A DNA stretch of 64,000 nucleotides from Meghimatium bilineatum (lineage: Eukaryota > Mollusca > Gastropoda > Stylommatophora > Philomycidae), in the NCBI GenBank assembly GCA_034231615.1, contig CM067311.1:19658173-19722172 (forward strand). The letters run 5' to 3'. Positions 33,523 through 44,017 of this stretch are shown in pieces. A program made the translations under genes and the position numbers. Under the pieces are notes generated by a model. The model ran no database searches, was not told the DNA's origin, and worked only from the letters and a program-made list of their open reading frames with translations. Positions within the stretch are counted from its first letter, which is position 1; every line of letters begins with the position of its first letter.

Positions 33523-33587
33523 GCTCCACTCTCAGTGTTGTGCAATACCTTGAGAAGTAGCCTCCTACTCACCGGGCATGAGAACAC
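31542..33587 (-). CDS. Reverse transcriptase frame of RTE-like LINE (681 residues)
   Basis: This is the longest open frame in the window. The first ~20 residues come from flanking DNA. The linker follows, then RT: KAPGSDNITADIIK, FIPLPKKPRAVDCTEYRTIS, EEQFGFRKNKGTREAILS, CFIDYSKAFDRVQHEKLI (first catalytic Asp), RGVRQGCILSPSLFNIY and IRYADDTVLLAES (the catalytic Asp pair). The thumb and C-terminal boxes come next: QYLGHIVTNDGRCETEVKRR, EMWVYRRIGRTSWKEKKT, IKYFGHIKRHDTLL. All RT motifs are present with no internal stop, but the endonuclease is missing, so the element is not autonomous. Reverse transcription would act on element RNA at the target site. A host use of the frame is not suggested by anything seen. 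Confidence 0.85.
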   Translation of the reverse strand: MFSCPVSRRLLLKVLHNTESGAERENPEEKIDNKWESLKKSIQTSSKNLPTRNTKNKQTWMTDEILEKMTERKKAKNTPKYSSIDKEIRNMCRTAKKQWLETKCNEIEEMSIHQKTKLMHKEIRLITNKKNPINGGGCIKDKNGKIIFDKTEALTRWADYVTELFDDQRNKKPTIHNNDGPAILKSEVEHAINSIKCGKAPGSDNITADIIKTLNEFGVDTITEICNDIYETGHIPKDLTSSIFIPLPKKPRAVDCTEYRTISLMSHLTKILLKIIHERIKNKIDMEVGEEQFGFRKNKGTREAILSIRLVIDKYIEVQKSIYICFIDYSKAFDRVQHEKLIKCLQEIGIDGKDIRLIRNIYWEQTTSIRCENSYSPYIEIRRGVRQGCILSPSLFNIYTENIFKNIEEIPGLKINGKIINNIRYADDTVLLAESEHELQRLIDQVNKSSNEYGLDINIQKTKTMIISKNTEEQEVNINIQGEKLQQVKQYQYLGHIVTNDGRCETEVKRRIGMAKSTFNDMRKLLISKQITNKLKMRIIKCYIYSILMYGTETWTLNKQLEDKIDAFEMWVYRRIGRTSWKEKKTNKEVLKTLNMKKELLREIKNRQIKYFGHIKRHDTLLKTLLEGKVKGKRARGRQRYKWESNITRWTGYSLAECTTKTRDRRCWRYVAANLRCGDGT

Positions 33588-34031
33588 AATTGTATAGATG
33601 AAGTGTTGTGACTTCTACAAGAGGAAAGTCTGACTATATCAGTATATCATCTACAAAGGAACTGAGCACTCTGTTCCATTTATTTAATTAGATGCAGCAA
33701 CCAGGGCCATAGATATGTTCTCCCCTATGGGGGTAGTGATTATGTGTATTTGCCTACAAAATAAAAATCTGATTCATACATTTTCATGTACCCTATCTTC
33801 TATGTTATGAAAAATGTGATAACCATTTTGTGAAAATCAATTTTTGGGGGGAATTTTTAGCTTTTCGGTCAAGTTCATAGTACTAAAAGGTCATGTTCCC
33901 AATTGCTGGGACGACTTTAGCTTTTGGCCAAGTTCCTAGTACTAAAAGGTGATGTTTCAAATTGGGGGGAGGGGGGGGGGGAGAGAAGGAGGTGGAGGTT
34001 TTTTGACCCTATTTTCCTTATCAACAAACCT
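33535..34031. repeat. ~60-bp tandem duplication and G-rich block
   Basis: 'tagcttt-ggtcaagttc-tagtactaaaaggt-atgtt' occurs twice within about 33855-33955, followed by a G-rich purine tract (33964-33994). A weaker version of unit plus purine tract is present at 10390-10470. No gene is recognised in the rest. Confidence 0.5.
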
Positions 34032-34090
34032 GGCAGTAACCATACAGGAGGCATTACAAGATCTCCAGACATCAATAACGGTTGGTGGTA
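34032..34090 (+). mobile_element. Family B LINE, upstream piece (interrupted)
   Basis: The plus strand reads LAVTIQEALQDLQTSITVGG, an RT segment just before the YADD box. It continues at 34885 after the nested minus-strand copy. The nested insertion duplicated ACGGTTGGTGGTA (34078-34090 and 34872-34884). Confidence 0.75.
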
Positions 34091-34871
34091 AATCAATCAA
34101 TTAATAAAATCGTAACCCTTCAGGGTCGTAGAGGTACCACATTGGATGCTTCAGCACAGAGTCCTCCAGCGAATTCTATCCTCAGCGATGCGGATCATTG
34201 TGGAAATATCTTGTCCTGTCATTTCCTTGATGTTGTCTGTCCATGCCTTTATTTGCCCTCCTCTGCTTCTTCCCACTTCGACAGTTCCTTGCAGTATTGT
34301 TTTTGACAAGGAATCACACCTGGATCCGAAGTATTTGAAGGTATTCACCACCTCAAGCTTATGTCCATTCATCATGATATTAGTCTGGCTTTCTGTGTCT
34401 CTGCTGTTTACCAAGATTTTGCTTTTATCTGTATTGATTTCCATTCCGTACTTGCTGGTAACTTTTTCCAACTTTGCTGTTAACTCTTGCAATGCTTTTT
34501 CTGACCCAGCTATAAGATCAATATCATCAGCGAAATGCAAGTTACAAATAGGGTGACCTCCGATCGATATAGATGTGTTGTAATCATGTAATGTCTCTTG
34601 TATGATGTGCTTTAAGTATATGTTGAAAAGTACTGGAGACATTAAGCATCCTTGTCGAACTCCCACATTTGATTAAATTGTCAGTATTTTGAGCATCACT
34701 TTACTGGGGTGCGTTATAAGGCTAATATTTCTGTAATTCGTACACTCTTTCAAATTTCCTTTCTTGGGAATTGGTATTATTAGTAATTGTGTCCAATCAG
34801 TGGGCCATTGTTTTGTGCTCCATATATTCTGACATATTTTGGTCATAATATTTACCACATTAAATATTACC
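34091..34871 (-). mobile_element. Family B LINE, internally deleted, nested in its own family
   Basis: The minus strand reads LIIPIPKKGNLKECTNYRNI, then GVRQGCLMSPVLFNIYLKHI, then ICNLHFADDIDLIAGSEKAL (RT catalytic box with F for Y), then SRCDSLSKTILQGTVEVGRS and RIAEDRIRWRTLC. Two internal deletions bring distant boxes together: one before GVRQG, one between the FKYFGS box and the SKTILQGT tail. Flanked by a perfect 13-bp duplication inside a plus-strand relative. Confidence 0.83.
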
Positions 34872-34884
34872 ACGGTTGGTGGTA

Positions 34885-35780
34885 GACCACTTTGAAATTT
34901 GCATTATGCCGATGTTATAGATCTCTTATCTGGTTCCGAATCTGAACTCTAGGAACTCACCTCATAGTTGAAGACATTGGTCAGAAATATAGCATGGAAA
35001 TTAGCATTGATTTAGCATTGATATTGGTGACTAGTGATACTAAACAAGATCCTATGAATATCTGGTTAAACGGTCACAAACCTGAAGAAGTTGTTGTCAT
35101 GTGACATACTCTTTCCAGCAGAACATTGTCTTTCTTGCACCATTTAAGCTAAGAATTTCCTTATGGCATTGAAGAAGTTATCACCTTCAAATATCTCGGG
35201 TCCCAAATATGTGATGAAGGCAACTCAGGAAATGAGATTAAGTTAAGACTCGAGATGATGATTGTTGCCATGGTATGGTTAAGTATGATTTCGAATAGTA
35301 AGATCAATATTAGAATATGGATCAATCTATTCAGATCGCTAGTGCTAAGAATACTTTTATACGGATGTAAAAGTTGGACACTCATTGCAGACATACAAAG
35401 AAGGATTCAAACTGTTGAAAATAAGTGCAACACACGTCTTTAGAATTAGCTATATAGAACACAAGATAAATATATTTGTCTGGCTTCAAATAAACAAACA
35501 GGTTATCAAGAATCACTTTTGTCAGTGGTGAAATGGCATAGAATTGTTTGATTTGGTCATGTAGTGAGACACAACTCACTTTCTAAAGATATTTTGCAAG
35601 GAACAGTCGATGGAAGGAGACGAGTAGCACCGAGAAAATCGTGGATTTATAACATCAAAGAATGGTTTGGGCATGATTTTTCTACACTCCTCTGAATACC
35701 TGAGGATAGAGATGTTAGGGTTTTTGTGCTGTCTCAAGTGTGGTACCCCTGCGACCCTGACGGTTTATGAATCTTATTAC
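34885..35780 (+). mobile_element. Family B LINE, downstream piece
   Basis: Continuation of 34032-34090: NLHYADVIDLLSGSESELQE, then VITFKYLGSQICDEGNSGNE, LFRSLVLRILLYGCKSWTLI, HNSLSKDILQGTVDGRR, and the 3' end 'cgaccctgacggtttatg'. The catalytic box is YADV instead of YADD, and stops are frequent, so this copy is old and dead. Confidence 0.75.
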
Positions 35781-35929
35781 TATTATTATTGTTAAATTGT
35801 ATTTGTTTTTGACTATTTGAGGTGTTTATAATTTCATAGCATTGCTGTGGATTACTCTCCAGAATTGCTATAGGCAACCCAAGCCCAACTGTTACCCATC
35901 ACTGAAATTTGGCAAATGCTGTGACATAA

Positions 35930-36345
35930 TAACTGTCACCTTTGCTATTGCACCCAAAAAATCAACATGGAAGTAAAGAAGCAAATAATTAAGAGCATCT
36001 TTATACTAACACTATGCTACCAATGCCAGGCTTGGCAACTGACATCTACACATAATAGAAAGATCGAAACTTGCGAAATGAAATGTCTAAGGAAGGCTAC
36101 TGGAGTCAGCAGACTCGACAAAATGCACAGTGAGAAAGATAATAGGTTTCACATCATGCATCGAATATATAGAGAAATAACAGATAAAATGATTTTAATA
36201 TCTTATGAGGATGAACGATCAACTACCCATAAAAGCTTATAGCAAGATGGAATCAGGATACAGAGCCAAGGGCAGATCTAGGAATAGATGGATAGACAAC
36301 ATCAAGACCATCCTGAGTAAACATGACTACACCTCAACCAGAGTA
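35930..36345 (+). mobile_element. LINE 3'-tail fragment
   Basis: Reads IKSIFILTLCYQCQAWQLTS, IETCEMKCLRKATGVSRLDK, then RMNDQLPIKAYSKMESGYRA and SRNRWIDNIKTILSKHDYTS. These are the ordered C-terminal boxes of the tail family at 6900-7365. One frameshift occurs near 36190. The 33-bp repeat array begins where the LINE text ends. Confidence 0.78.
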
Positions 36346-36354
36346 ACACACCTC

Positions 36355-36600
36355 TTGTGGTTCAGCCAGTCACAAGGAAGTAGGGTACCAGTGTTCAGCC
36401 AGCCACAAGAAAGTAGGGTACCAGGGTTCAGCCAGCCACAAAGAAGTAGGGTACCAGGGTTCAGTCAGTCATAAGTAAGTAGGGCACCAGGGTTTAGCCA
36501 GCCACAAGAAAGTAGGGTACCAACCAAGATTCAGTCAGCCACATGGAAGTAGGATACCAGGGTTCAGCCAGCCACAAGAAATTAGTGTACCAAGGTTCAT
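36355..36600 (+). repeat. 33-bp tandem repeat (~7 units)
   Basis: The unit 'gttcagccagccacaagaaagtagggtaccagg' repeats about seven times with few changes and directly abuts the LINE tail. The 33-base period keeps one frame open as FSQPQESRVPG repeats, which I take as incidental. Confidence 0.85.
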
Positions 36601-36734
36601 TACTCTGGGAAAGTCTAGAAATGGCATCATTTCTACTGTGCAATGCTGTAGGCTATATTAGTCATGTCAGTTTCTAGTCAACCACTGACAAGGCAACAGA
36701 GTACTTATGGGAAAACCATTTGCTATTATTTGGG

Positions 36735-36840
36735 TGCATAGCTGAACTTTATCATAGAGACTACATATACATAACACAGCTGAACTTTATCATAGAGACT
36801 ACATATAATGCAGCTGAACTTTATAGATAAAGACCACATC
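36735..36840. repeat. ~38-bp tandem repeat (3 units)
   Basis: 'agctgaactttatcatagagactacatata' begins three units at about 36739, 36777 and 36812, the last truncated. A related 'cagcttaactttatcatagatcata' is at 37747. Confidence 0.7.
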
Positions 36841-36889
36841 TTCTTCTGCATTTACTTTCTTATAACTACATCGAATAAATCGTGGTTCT

Positions 36890-37740
36890 GGTTAAGAAAG
36901 AACTGGACAGAAGAGTTGGACCCGGGCTCTTTCGCCTTCTTAGCCAAGGTGTCGTTCACCAGCATTGTGAACCCCTCATCCAAGTCTGAGTCTCATGACG
37001 CATTTTGGAGCAAGGTGTGTTCTTGAGCTGTATGACCTTGTCTCATTGGTGCCTTAGCCCATCGGGTACTGAACCGTTTCTCTCTGAGCATGTTTCCGGT
37101 ATAGGAAAGATTGATAGTAGAGTTGGGCCAGGGCTGCCTTCGTTGTCCCTTTTGTGCCAGTGCCAATCGGATACGAAACCCTATTTCTCAGTGACCAAGT
37201 TTCTGCTATAGGAAAGCTCAACAGTAGAGTTGGGCCTGGGCTGCTTTCCTTGTTGATTGCCCACGATTGAGTCACTGCCCATAAGGAGCATTGCTACCTA
37301 GAAGCTTGTCTCGAACTAACAGAGCTTGTAGGTCTGATTTCCTTGGAACGTTTTTCCCTTTCTACTTGCCCTCTGGTACAGTGCTGCCCTCTCATTGTAC
37401 TCAGTATGTTATCTTTTCGTTTCTTGCCATACCTTTTCATGTCGCTTTTATTGACCGCCCTTCCAATGCTCGTGCCGGACTGACTAACGTCATTGTGTGT
37501 CGACAGTGTCACTGCATGTGTTGCTGCAGTGGGTCTGAGATATTGACAGTCTTTTATGCAGTAAATTCTCTTTCCATCTGCTGCCTCCACATTCATGGAC
37601 ACGATCCCCAAAAGGTGTAGCCAGAATCAGTAAAAACAGCTGGATTTCTGTTACCACGAGGAGGTACTTTTGAGATCTTGGTTATCTGCGAACCCTGGGT
37701 CCGCCGAGAGCATTGCGGTACCCTCATACCCCAGACTACA
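36890..37740 (+). repeat. Composite repeat 'element X', copy 1
   Basis: This segment is the inverse counterpart of about 45605-46450. It contains sub-repeats of 'agttgggcc-gggct' / 'ccggtataggaaag' / 'tcgggtactgaacc' spaced roughly 100-170 bp apart. A 350-bp part (37290-37640) follows, in which the minus strand stays open for 105 residues (GIVSMNVEAADGKRIYC...), then 'tggttatctgcgaaccctggg'. The corresponding frame in copy 2 is conserved in part. No known domain recognised. Confidence 0.6.
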
Positions 37741-38319
37741 CATAACTCAGCTTAACTTTATCATAGATCATATTCATGATCATATTCATATCTATATGTA
37801 TCATAGATCATACACATTATCATATTCTATACTTTTTTACATGACATTTTTTTACAAAGTGTGGATGTGTTCCAAACCAATCTTTATTGAAACATAGCTG
37901 AAGCGATCACACACGTACACTTGACATCATACTAGAATTGCTTTCAGCAGAAGCACTGTTATTATGGTGTACGTTCACATAGAAAATGTTATTAATTATG
38001 TTGATGCCCAACATGTTGCTATATTTTCCAGTATTGTATTACAAACATCTAATTCTGCCACAATTAACATGTTACAGTCACAAAAATGCACACACATAAG
38101 ATTGTAATATATGTTGGTGTGTTACGTTTCTTCACAGAACGCCATCTTTCTATGGATTGCGTATATGTTCCAGTCACTGAATCTATGAAGTGCAGTGAAT
38201 GATTCACAGTTTTATGTCTTATGCTGTCTAGTGTTCCGACTACATCATGTGCGCACCATTTATTTGATATCATTGCATTATTTTTACATCTACTGTTCTG
38301 GATACCACTGTCTTTGACA
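37741..38319. other. AT-rich DNA, no gene
   Basis: Short 'catagatcata-tcatgatcata' palindromic repeats at 37755-37840; otherwise nothing recognised. Confidence 0.35.
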
Positions 38320-38740
38320 ATCTGGTATTCCTAGCATTGACACTATCCTGATGCAGACACAGCTACATCTGGTACATATGCCAGATCACCACCTACCAAA
38401 GATATTTATCTATAGTGTGTTGCAGAAGGGCATGCGTTTTCAAGGTGGCCAAAAGAATCGCTACAAGGACTCGTTGAATACCTCACTGAAAACTCATGAA
38501 ATAAACCGATAAATGGGAAGATGATGCACGAAATAGAGCTACATGGTGCTCTATGGTCAGAAAAGGCACAGCATCATGACATAAAAGAGGAGAAATGCTG
38601 CAGCTCAATAGTGGAGAGTAGCTAGAAAGTCACGGGTAGATAAAAACCATATACAGTGATCACCCCATGCCCAAACTGTCCAAGGACATTTGCAGCCAGA
38701 ATAGGGCTTATTAGCGATCAATGAACTCATAGTCAAGGAC
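38320..38740 (+). mobile_element. CFDP2-like LINE, C-terminal remnant
   Basis: The plus strand reads IPSIDTILMQTQLHLVHMPD, then GGQKNRYKDSLNTSLKTHEI, and near 38670 CPNCPRTFAARIGLISDQ in a third frame, the terminal zinc-finger box of this LINE group. Its final His residues are lost. Several frame changes mark it as dead. Same group as 12770-13984, 25875-26201 and 49165-49870. Confidence 0.75.
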
Positions 38741-39414
38741 ATAACTTTAACTTAATTTCAAAAGTGCATGTAACAAATGGTCGTTATCACTTGTGATGAA
38801 CGGACAACAATCTCATATCACAGTACTTCCTTGACAAATTCATTCTTTTATAATAGGTAGCAAAGTTGCTGTTGATCTATCCAATACAGGAATCATAAAA
38901 CATTCTTCTGTCTCATTACAGATCACACTGAACACTCACTGCAATGGAAACACATGACCAACACAGTATTTTTGCTTTGAAAACACACTTTCATATATTT
39001 CGACCATCGTATTTAATCCATTGTAATTCATTTTTGTAAACAAACATATTAGTGAGACATCCAGCAGACAAAACTCACAAGTCATGGTTCAAGCTTGCAT
39101 GCTTATGGATACCACATGTATAACGATACAGCAAATAGGTAACTTATCGAAACCAATACCACCATTTATCCAGTTTATAAAGACTCAAGTAAAAAAGAAA
39201 CCTCATATTTTGTTATTCTCTTTAACAAGCTAGCTAAACCTAAATATTTAAAACATATAAATTGCATACCGGTAATCAAGAAGTTATAAAAACATTAAAT
39301 GCTGAAGAAGGGTTGGCTCCTAATCAATATTATAACAAGGAAGCTGAATATTTTTGGCCATATAAAGAGACATGAACATTAAAACATTAATAATAAAAGG
39401 TAATGGATGCTGGT
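38741..39414. other. AT-rich DNA, no gene recognised
   Basis: No motif, tandem repeat or splice-bounded reading frame identified. Confidence 0.35.
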
Positions 39415-39615
39415 AATAGGTAAGGGCAGCCCACAGCAATGATGACCAAGAGACATCTCATATTGTTTTGGTTCGTTCTCAAATTTCCACTGAATATCTC
39501 TTGTAACAGGACTTGGTCCGGCTAGATTTCTCACATAATGTAGTCCAGGGAATGGAAATGTGTTGTGGCACCATTTTATTTGTGCCACTTTGCTGGAGAC
39601 ATCCAACTTCAGTGT
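39415..39615 (-). mobile_element. S164-like repeat, diverged copy
   Basis: The inverse strand contains 'tggcacaaataaaatggtgcca', 'acatttccattccctggactac' and 'agatattcagtgg', aligned to the S164 elements. A 75-residue open frame over it is not considered a gene because the same sequence is a dispersed repeat. Confidence 0.55.
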
Positions 39616-39878
39616 GGTAACTAATATGCTAGTGTTTTATCACTTCATTGAACGGTGAATATCTGTAGGTCCAATTACTATGAGCCAGCCATATGAGATC
39701 TTAACCTTTTTCAGCTGTAGGTATAATATTGACATAGCTTCAGGACATTCATATTAGATTATTTAAACATGCCCGTGGTTATGGCAGGTCAAATTGCCCA
39801 GAATCATGAGAAGTTCAGCAGATCCATAAAGATGAGGACATTCTGGAAAGAATATGTCAACTGAATGAATGATAAATC

Positions 39879-40138
39879 CCCATCGATATCATCTCCTTGA
39901 TGTGAAGATGGGGGCTTACTCCAGCCAACAAAACTTGAAGAAAAAAAGACTGGTTAGGCAATCCCTTACATTGAGCAGGACCAGTCTTTCCAAAGCAAGC
40001 ACAGTTGCTCTAGTCAGAGATCCCAGGCCTAGAGACACACCAGTAACTATGGCTGCATGCACCCCATGAATATAACATGTTTATGTGATAAAATTAAATA
40101 CTTGCTGTGTAAACATGTTACTGCAAACAAGAAGAAGA
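39879..40138 (+). mobile_element. 260-bp internally deleted derivative of the I-type LINE
   Basis: The first ~220 bp match the 5' end of the LINE at 23893 ('cccatcga...ctcc', 'agcacagttgc', 'gccaggct-agag'). The last ~40 bp match its 3' end ('acttgctgtgta-acatgt', 'ctgc-aac-agaagaaga'). All of ORF2 is absent. It is flanked by TGAATGATAAATC (39866-39878) and TGAATGATCAATC (40139-40151), an imperfect 13-bp duplication. It therefore moved as a short unit, about 130 bp upstream of the first BTB exon. Confidence 0.8.
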
Positions 40139-40272
40139 TGAATGATCAATCACACATTGTTCTATACTGTATGTTCATTTCTTCAATATAACATTTCTCA
40201 TATTTTGTTTTTGCTTTTTACTTTTGTTTTATCCATTAACATAAACATTTTTGTTTTTGGTTTCTCTCCAAG

Positions 40273-40519
40273 GAAATATGTTGTTCTTTAGAACTGCTCA
40301 GTCGGAAATGGATGATCCACCCAAGAAAAAGATGCATAAAGGGGAATCATCTTCTGATTGTCATGCTGGCACTGAAGTGATTGATGATTCCAAAGCATTT
40401 GTGCAGCGATTTGCTATCTTGTTCAACAGTTCATGTTTCAGTGATGTGAAACTCAGGGTAGGAGACCAGACTTTCTATGGCCACAAGTTTATTCTGGCAT
40501 CTGCTAGTAAAGTATTTGA
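40273..40519 (+). CDS. BTBD17-like gene, exon with BTB domain start
   Basis: The frame runs from ATG 40278 or, more likely, ATG 40308 (context ggaaATGG), giving MDDPPKKKMHKGESSSDCHA and then AFVQRFAILFNSSCFSDVKL, VGDQTFYGHKFILASASKVF. This is the first half of a BTB/POZ fold: the F-DV-L-VG-xxF-aHkfiLa-S-vF pattern is diagnostic. The exon follows a pyrimidine-rich acceptor (ttctctccaag) and ends at the donor gtaagt at 40520 in phase 2. BTB domains mediate protein dimerisation and often Cullin-3 binding. Upstream non-coding exons are presumably outside what I can recognise. Confidence 0.82.
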
Positions 40520-41455
40520 GTAAGTAACCATGTTCAACTCAGTAATAAGTAATTTTCTTTTCTTAATATTTTTGGTTGCTTTTTTATTTTATATTTGATA
40601 TCATTTTCACTATAATAAAGAGACTGGAGTAATGATACCTATTTTTATCCAATTATCTCGCCAGTGTGGCAACTGGGGCCTGGACTTTTAGCTCATGATG
40701 CAAAGAATAGGGCCACTGTCTTCTTTCCAGGCAAGTCATATGAGGCGAATAAGGAAAGTTGGAGATGAGCTGACAACCTGTCATCTGTGAAAAAATCATT
40801 GTTACTTAATGTCTTGTCTTGGTGTGTTACTCAGGAGTTTTCTGTCAAATGTTCTCCATGGCTGACAAAGAGATTCAGGACAGTGGACAGTGCACCTCTG
40901 TCCTTTTGTAGAAAACTCCTAGGTGGCAAAAATGCTAAATATGGTGTCACTGCAGATGGGTCAACAGATCTGACAGAAGAATTATGAACAAGTTGGCCCA
41001 GAATATATGCTACACTCCTGGCAGGACGTGATGATCCTAAAATATTGGCACACTGATATGCCTCAACGCGGGGAATAAACATGCATCCATAAACCCCCAA
41101 CATAACCATGTCTTTGAGACAACAAACCTTATGTGTTTGAGTGTCACCTCGGTTGCTCAACCGAGAAGGGCCTATGCTTTTGTCATAAAGATTATAGGCT
41201 GTTAAAAGCTACCTGCTTACAGTTAAAGGGATTACTTTATCATCATCCAGCTGCTCATATCATCATGTACAGCTAGCTGGATGCAGATATAGTTCATTAA
41301 AAGTGATGTTGGTGCATATTTCATGTGTGATTTTATCTATATTGTTTTTATTTTTTTAAAGTATAGATGGAAACATGAAACACTGTGGAATGCTAAAGTA
41401 TTTCATGGCATTGCAGGCTTGGATATTTTTTTATTGTTTGTCCGTATAATTTCAG
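40520..41455 (+). other. Intron 1 of the BTB gene
   Basis: 936 bp between donor gtaagt and acceptor ataatttcag, phase 2. It contains the dispersed repeat at 41130-41250 (shared with 9780-9900); no gene is recognised in the remainder, although an 'accessory' frame at 40787-40987 is open without recognisable homology. Confidence 0.7.
41130..41250. repeat. Dispersed repeat shared with 9780-9900
   Basis: 'aaaagctacctgcttacagttaaagggattact' followed by tcatcatc. It is located inside intron 1. Confidence 0.55.
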
Positions 41456-41557
41456 GGCTATGTTTGGAGAGTATGCAAAATGGGAGGAGAGTCGACAGCA
41501 TGAAATTCGATTGGTGGAGGAGGAGGCATGTCAGATTGTCTTTTATGACTTTTTAAG
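41456..41557 (+). CDS. BTBD17-like gene, second exon
   Basis: 102 bp between tttcag and gtaatg. The first base completes a Glu codon, so the join reads SKVFE-AMFGEYAKWEESRQ, then EIRLVEEEACQIVFYDFLR. This is the middle of the BTB fold (F-AMF...v-l-e-e-c-vF-dFLry). Phase 2 at both ends, so skipping it would keep the frame. It is encoded on the same strand as the flanking exons and matches the family in order. Confidence 0.82.
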
Positions 41558-41724
41558 GTAATGTGTCATTTAGATATTATATAGAACCTTTAAAACTTAC
41601 CATTAGAGTAGCCAGGGGCAAGGCACCACACTTTTCACGTTTTAGCATATTCTGACAACTAGACTCAACTATGAGAGATCAAACTGCCATCAGTGTATAG
41701 CTTATCCATCCATCTTACATTAGT

Positions 41725-44012
41725 CTTCTTCTCGTTCGCAGTTTGACAAGTCCTGTTTTCTTAATAAATGCTGCTGTATTTGAAAGCTCCTCAGTGCTCC
41801 CATACATCTTTCTGTGGATATCCATCTCTGTGGGCCAGTGTTCTTCCCTTAACTGGTTTAGTGTATTGCAGTCTTGCAGTCTTATGTTCAGTGGTCTGTG
41901 CTGCCTGCCCACAAGGGCACAGTGGTGATGGGACCAATCTTTGCCTATTTAAGTGACTGTTTAATCTGTTGTGTCCTGTTCTGAGGTGGAAGATAATAGC
42001 CTGCTCTGCTCTGTCGAGATAGTGGTAATTGTGTTTTGGGCGGTCGACTTTCCTGATGGCTTTGATGAGGGTCTTCTTTTCTTGGTAGGTGATTTCTTGT
42101 TCTTTTTGTTCCTGTGTTGCTCCATCCTTTGCCAGTCTGTCTGCCTCTTCATTTCCTGGTATGCGACAGTGGGATAGTATCCACTGTAGTACTACCCTTC
42201 TTTGGATGCTTACTTCTCGCATGGCTATCTTCAGGTCTGGCAGCTTATCACTATCAAGGGCTTGTAGGACAGACATAGAATCAGTAAGAAATACCACCTG
42301 CTGGCATTGGCTTATGTTTTTAATTATTTATGCAGCCTGTACTTCTGCAGAGTAGTTGGAGCAGAATATTCCAGTTGGTGAACATGTGGATTCATTTTCT
42401 TTTTCTGGATATTTTATGTACACGCCAGCACCTCCATTCTTCACTGCGCTGGTTGTTGATCTGTCTGTATATACTTGTATCCATGCTTCTTGGGGTACAC
42501 ATCTTCAATCATGTTGCATACTATTGTTTTCTTTTGGAGATTATTCAGTTCTATCATAGTGTGGTAGTTGTTTATGGTGGTTCTGATAGAGAGATTTGGG
42601 TATTGCTCCCACGGAACTGGAAAAAGTGTTGGTGATATCTCTCTTGTTATGTCTGGTAGTTCTTCCTTATATTTTCTGTTTAATTTTTTGGATAGGTGTA
42701 TAAAAGTGCTCCTCTTCAGTCTTCCACTAGCTAGGTCACTGTATCTGGCCCTCATTGGATGTGCTGGCATGCTCTTTTACTTTTCTGCATGTACCATGGT
42801 CTTAGTGTCTCGCCTGTATGGTAAGGGGGTGATGCCTGTAATTTTTCCATTTCATTTATGGGAGAGGTCTTCCTGGCACCTGTGATAAGGCGAAGTGCTT
42901 GATTTTGTACTTTGTTCAGGGCTTGAAGATGGGAGTTGGCTGCTGAAGTCCATGCTGTTGATCCATATTCTAGTGCTGGTCTAATTGAATCAGTATATAC
43001 CTTCTTTAAAGTTGCCTCATTGGCCCCCTCAGTTTGTTCCTGCCAATTTCCTCAGGAAGGCAAGTTTCTTTCTTGCATTTGCTTCTATTTTCCCAATGTG
43101 AGGCCTCCATGTCAGTCTCTTATCTAACGTAGTGCCCAAGTACACCGGCTCGTCTTCTGTTTGGATATGTACATTTCCAAGTTTTATCTCTCCTGCTTTG
43201 TCCTTATTTGACAGTGTGAAGAGTGTTGTTGAAGACTTTTCAGAATTTATCTTTATCATCCATTTATCTGCCCATGCTGCTATGTTGTCTGCTGCCTTTT
43301 GAATTTTTGTTGTTGCTTATCTTTAGATTTCTTCTACACACCACACCACCAAGTCATGAGCGTACATTGCAGCTCTTACACCTTGTGGCAATTCACAAAT
43401 TATATCATTTATGAAGACAAGAAACAGAGTTGGAGACAATACTGAGCCTTGAGGAACTCCATGTTTTAGAAGAACATTTTTGCTGTTGTATCCTTCCATG
43501 GTGACTCTTGCTTTCCTATTGTGTAGGAAGAAAGGATCCACTTGCTCATGTTGCCCCCAATTCCGTTTCTTTGCATCTTTATTATCAGTCCATCTTTCCA
43601 GACGTTGTTGAAAGCTTTTTGAAGATCTATCCATAGTGTGAAAACTTTTTTCTTTTTTTGAAATGCATCTTCTATGATCTGGGACAGGAATGTTATTTGG
43701 TCTTCTGTGCTGTTACACTTTCTAAACCCATCTTGTTCTGGCACCAATAGCTTCTCTGATTCTAGGTACCACTTTAGTCTTCTGTTGGCCATCCTTTCCA
43801 TTGTCTTGCAGACACAACTCGTTAGACTTATTGGTCTATAACTTTTGGGCTTCTGTTTGTCCTTGCCTTTTTTTAATAATAGGACACATAAATGCTTCTC
43901 TCCACGACTGTGATACATTGCCTGTTTCCCAACTATAGTAGTATATCTGTAATAATTTGTACATTGCTGCCTGTCCTAGGTTCCTAAGCATTTCATTGGT
44001 GACACCGTCATA
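41725..44012 (-). mobile_element. I-type LINE, copy 3, 5'-truncated
   Basis: The minus strand carries RT and RNase H almost identical in protein sequence to copy 2: DGVTNEMLRNLGQAAMYKLL at the truncated start, IDLQKAFNNVWKDG, GVPQGSVLSPTLFLVFINDI, YAHDLVVW (the catalytic YADD is replaced by YAHD), FLTDSMSVLQALDSDKLPDL and ILSHCRIPGNEEADRLAKDG. The 3' end 'aactgcgaacgagaagaaga' matches copy 2. 5' truncation is at ggtgacaccgtc (44010), directly against Penelope-like sequence. Lies antisense in intron 2 of the BTB gene. Confidence 0.86.
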
Positions 44013-44017
44013 AAAAA

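Noticed and set aside
36355-36600. FSQPQESRVPG repeat protein
   Set aside because: A 33-bp tandem repeat adjoining a LINE tail explains the open frame; there is no start or splice context supporting a gene.
39379-39606. 75-residue minus-strand open frame as a small gene
   Set aside because: It overlaps a diverged S164-type dispersed repeat.
40787-40987. 66-residue plus-strand frame in intron 1 as an extra exon of the BTB gene
   Set aside because: Exon 1 joins exon 2 directly within a conserved BTB motif (KVFE-AMF), so an intervening exon would break the domain.
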